A DNA stretch of 5,799 nt from Pseudomonadota bacterium (GTDB taxonomy: Bacteria; Myxococcota; Polyangia; GCA-2747355; JACKDQ01), in the NCBI GenBank assembly GCA_030591195.1, contig JAUVBO010000232.1:1-5799 (forward strand). Direction: 5' to 3'. Positions 4,971 through 5,799 of the stretch are shown in pieces. The notes beneath the pieces are model-generated. The model was not told where the DNA came from. It made no database searches and saw only the letters and a list, made by a program, of their open reading frames with translations. How positions within the stretch are numbered: position 1 is the stretch's first letter; the number at the start of each line of letters is the position of its first letter. Made by a program: the position numbers and the translations under genes.

Positions 4971-5348
4971 ATGTATCGATCTCTTCAAGCATGGGTCTTG
5001 CTCGGGTTCGTCGCTGCTGGTTGTGACTCCCGTGTTCCGACGAATGTCGGCTCGTCCCCTGATGGGGCGCTCGACGATTCCACGTTGGCGCCCGACGCTG
5101 GTGTGGATGCCCCACGATCGGACGTCGTTGCTCCCGCGCCGCCGGACGCGAACGTCGCCCCCGATCTGCCTCCCACGACGGGCTGTGGCCCTCTGCCGCC
5201 GGCGTCGGCGGGACCGCCGTGCGGCCCCGCAGGCAACCCGTGCACCGTGCTCTGCGACGAGCTGCCGCCCTCGAACAAGGCTGGCCACAGGACAGAGCAA
5301 CCTGGCCTCGCGATCGACGAGGACGGTCGAGCTCACGTCCTGCACTAG
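4971..5348 (+). CDS. N-terminal product of the interrupted gene (125 aa lipoprotein) if the TAG is obeyed
   Basis: If the TAG at 5346-5348 is real and read as stop, the product is a 125-residue lipoprotein made of signal peptide, acidic/proline linker, a Cys-rich patch and an incomplete first blade. It would lack the repeat domain and is unlikely to fold as a propeller. This is an alternative reading of the same locus, not an extra gene. Confidence 0.45.
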   Translation: MYRSLQAWVLLGFVAAGCDSRVPTNVGSSPDGALDDSTLAPDAGVDAPRSDVVAPAPPDANVAPDLPPTTGCGPLPPASAGPPCGPAGNPCTVLCDELPPSNKAGHRTEQPGLAIDEDGRAHVLH

Positions 5349-5799
5349 ACCGACGAGGTGAACGCCAAGATCCACTACGCGATCCGGTTGGCCGACGGCA
5401 CCTGGCAGACGGAGACGACGCCGCTCGCCCGGGGCGGTCCGATGGCCTTCGACACCAAGACCGGCGCGGCCTACGTCCTGTCTCGCTCGGAGCCAGCCAC
5501 GCCAGCCACGCTCTGGCGACGCGATGGCTCGGGGTGGGCGCAGCTGGCCCAGCCTCCCATCACCAGCGCCTCGGGGCTGGTCTACGAGGCGAACACGAAG
5601 ACAGGGGTGCTCCATGCCGCTGCGACGACCCAGAGCGGGCTCGCATACGGTCGCTGGGATGGCGCGTGGACCTCGACGCCAGTGGGTGCTCCTCTGTCCA
5701 ACCACAGCGCGCGCGCCATCGCGCTCTCGGCGGGTGGCCAGCCACACCTGGTGATCCAGGGCAAGCTACAGGGCGACTCGGGCTGGCGCTACTTCCACC
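4971..5799 (+). pseudogene. Beta-propeller-like lipoprotein gene interrupted by in-frame TAG (3' end outside window)
   Basis: One reading frame encodes an exported lipoprotein with a repeat domain but contains a TAG at 5346-5348 (codon 126). The ATG at 4971 has AGGAGG eight bases upstream (4957-4962). The signal peptide ends in lipobox AAGC with Cys18. Residues 19-70 are an Asp/Pro/Ala linker, followed by a short cysteine-rich stretch (72, 84, 91, 95). Repeats begin near residue 112. After the stop the same frame stays open for 150 codons to the window edge, with strong G/C bias at third positions. Tryptophans at 145, 189 and 233 in GTW, SGW and GAW are spaced exactly 44 residues apart, and VLH/VLS/VLH motifs precede them. 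This is typical of propeller blades of the BNR or sialidase-like sort. The stop falls within the first visible blade (HVLH, stop, TDEV). Explanations are a recent nonsense mutation, a sequencing error or readthrough. No good start with a ribosome binding site follows the stop; GTG at 5358 is the nearest. Confidence 0.75.

Noticed and set aside
4893..5747. 284-codon open frame on the - strand opposite the propeller gene
   Set aside because: Its protein is Arg/Gly-rich low-complexity sequence without motifs, and it mirrors the real gene's G/C third positions. The + strand shows a signal peptide and regular repeats.
5358..5799. Independent gene starting at GTG 5358 after the TAG
   Set aside because: No ribosome binding site and no signal peptide are seen, and it would begin in the middle of a blade; continuation of the upstream gene explains it better.

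Overview
This is a GC-rich bacterial window (roughly two-thirds G+C by eye, with strong G/C bias at third codon positions). The style points to Myxococcota (myxobacteria or relatives): many small exported lipoproteins with Asp/Pro/Ala-rich linkers after the lipobox, arginine-rich proteins, and a sigma-54-like promoter. No rRNA, tRNA, CRISPR array, insertion sequence or phage gene was seen, and the host assignment is inference.

Layout, left to right. The last 24 codons of an unidentified + strand gene (1-75) are followed by a + strand lipoprotein gene (200-856). It converges on two - strand genes. In transcription order these are a YbiI-type DksA/TraR C4 zinc-finger protein (2040-1774) and a secreted NlpC/P60-like cysteine peptidase (1709-960). 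Diverging from the zinc-finger gene is a + strand cytosolic protein of unknown function (2172-2867). Its stop codon lies 15 bp from the stop of a convergent - strand cysteine-rich lipoprotein gene (3368-2883), and a stem-loop covers both stops. A 308-bp intergenic region (3369-3676) with two inverted repeats and a 10-bp direct repeat separates that gene from a + strand 361-aa lipoprotein (3677-4762). After a 208-bp regulatory region comes a + strand lipoprotein gene (4971 to window end) that encodes 44-residue beta-propeller-like repeats and carries an in-frame TAG at codon 126.

Four of the seven substantially visible genes encode predicted lipoproteins and one encodes a secreted peptidase, so the window is mainly cell-envelope accessory DNA. 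The genes face in mixed directions with their own leaders, so this is not one operon. The most notable signals are in the last kilobase. A near-consensus sigma-54 promoter (4910-4926) sits about 45 bp upstream of the propeller gene. Its -12 element is the first unit of a 9-bp triplicate, and repeats at enhancer-like distance lie upstream. The gene it would drive is interrupted by one stop codon, with the same frame open on both sides. I found no complete new multi-gene system; several genes are unrecognised.
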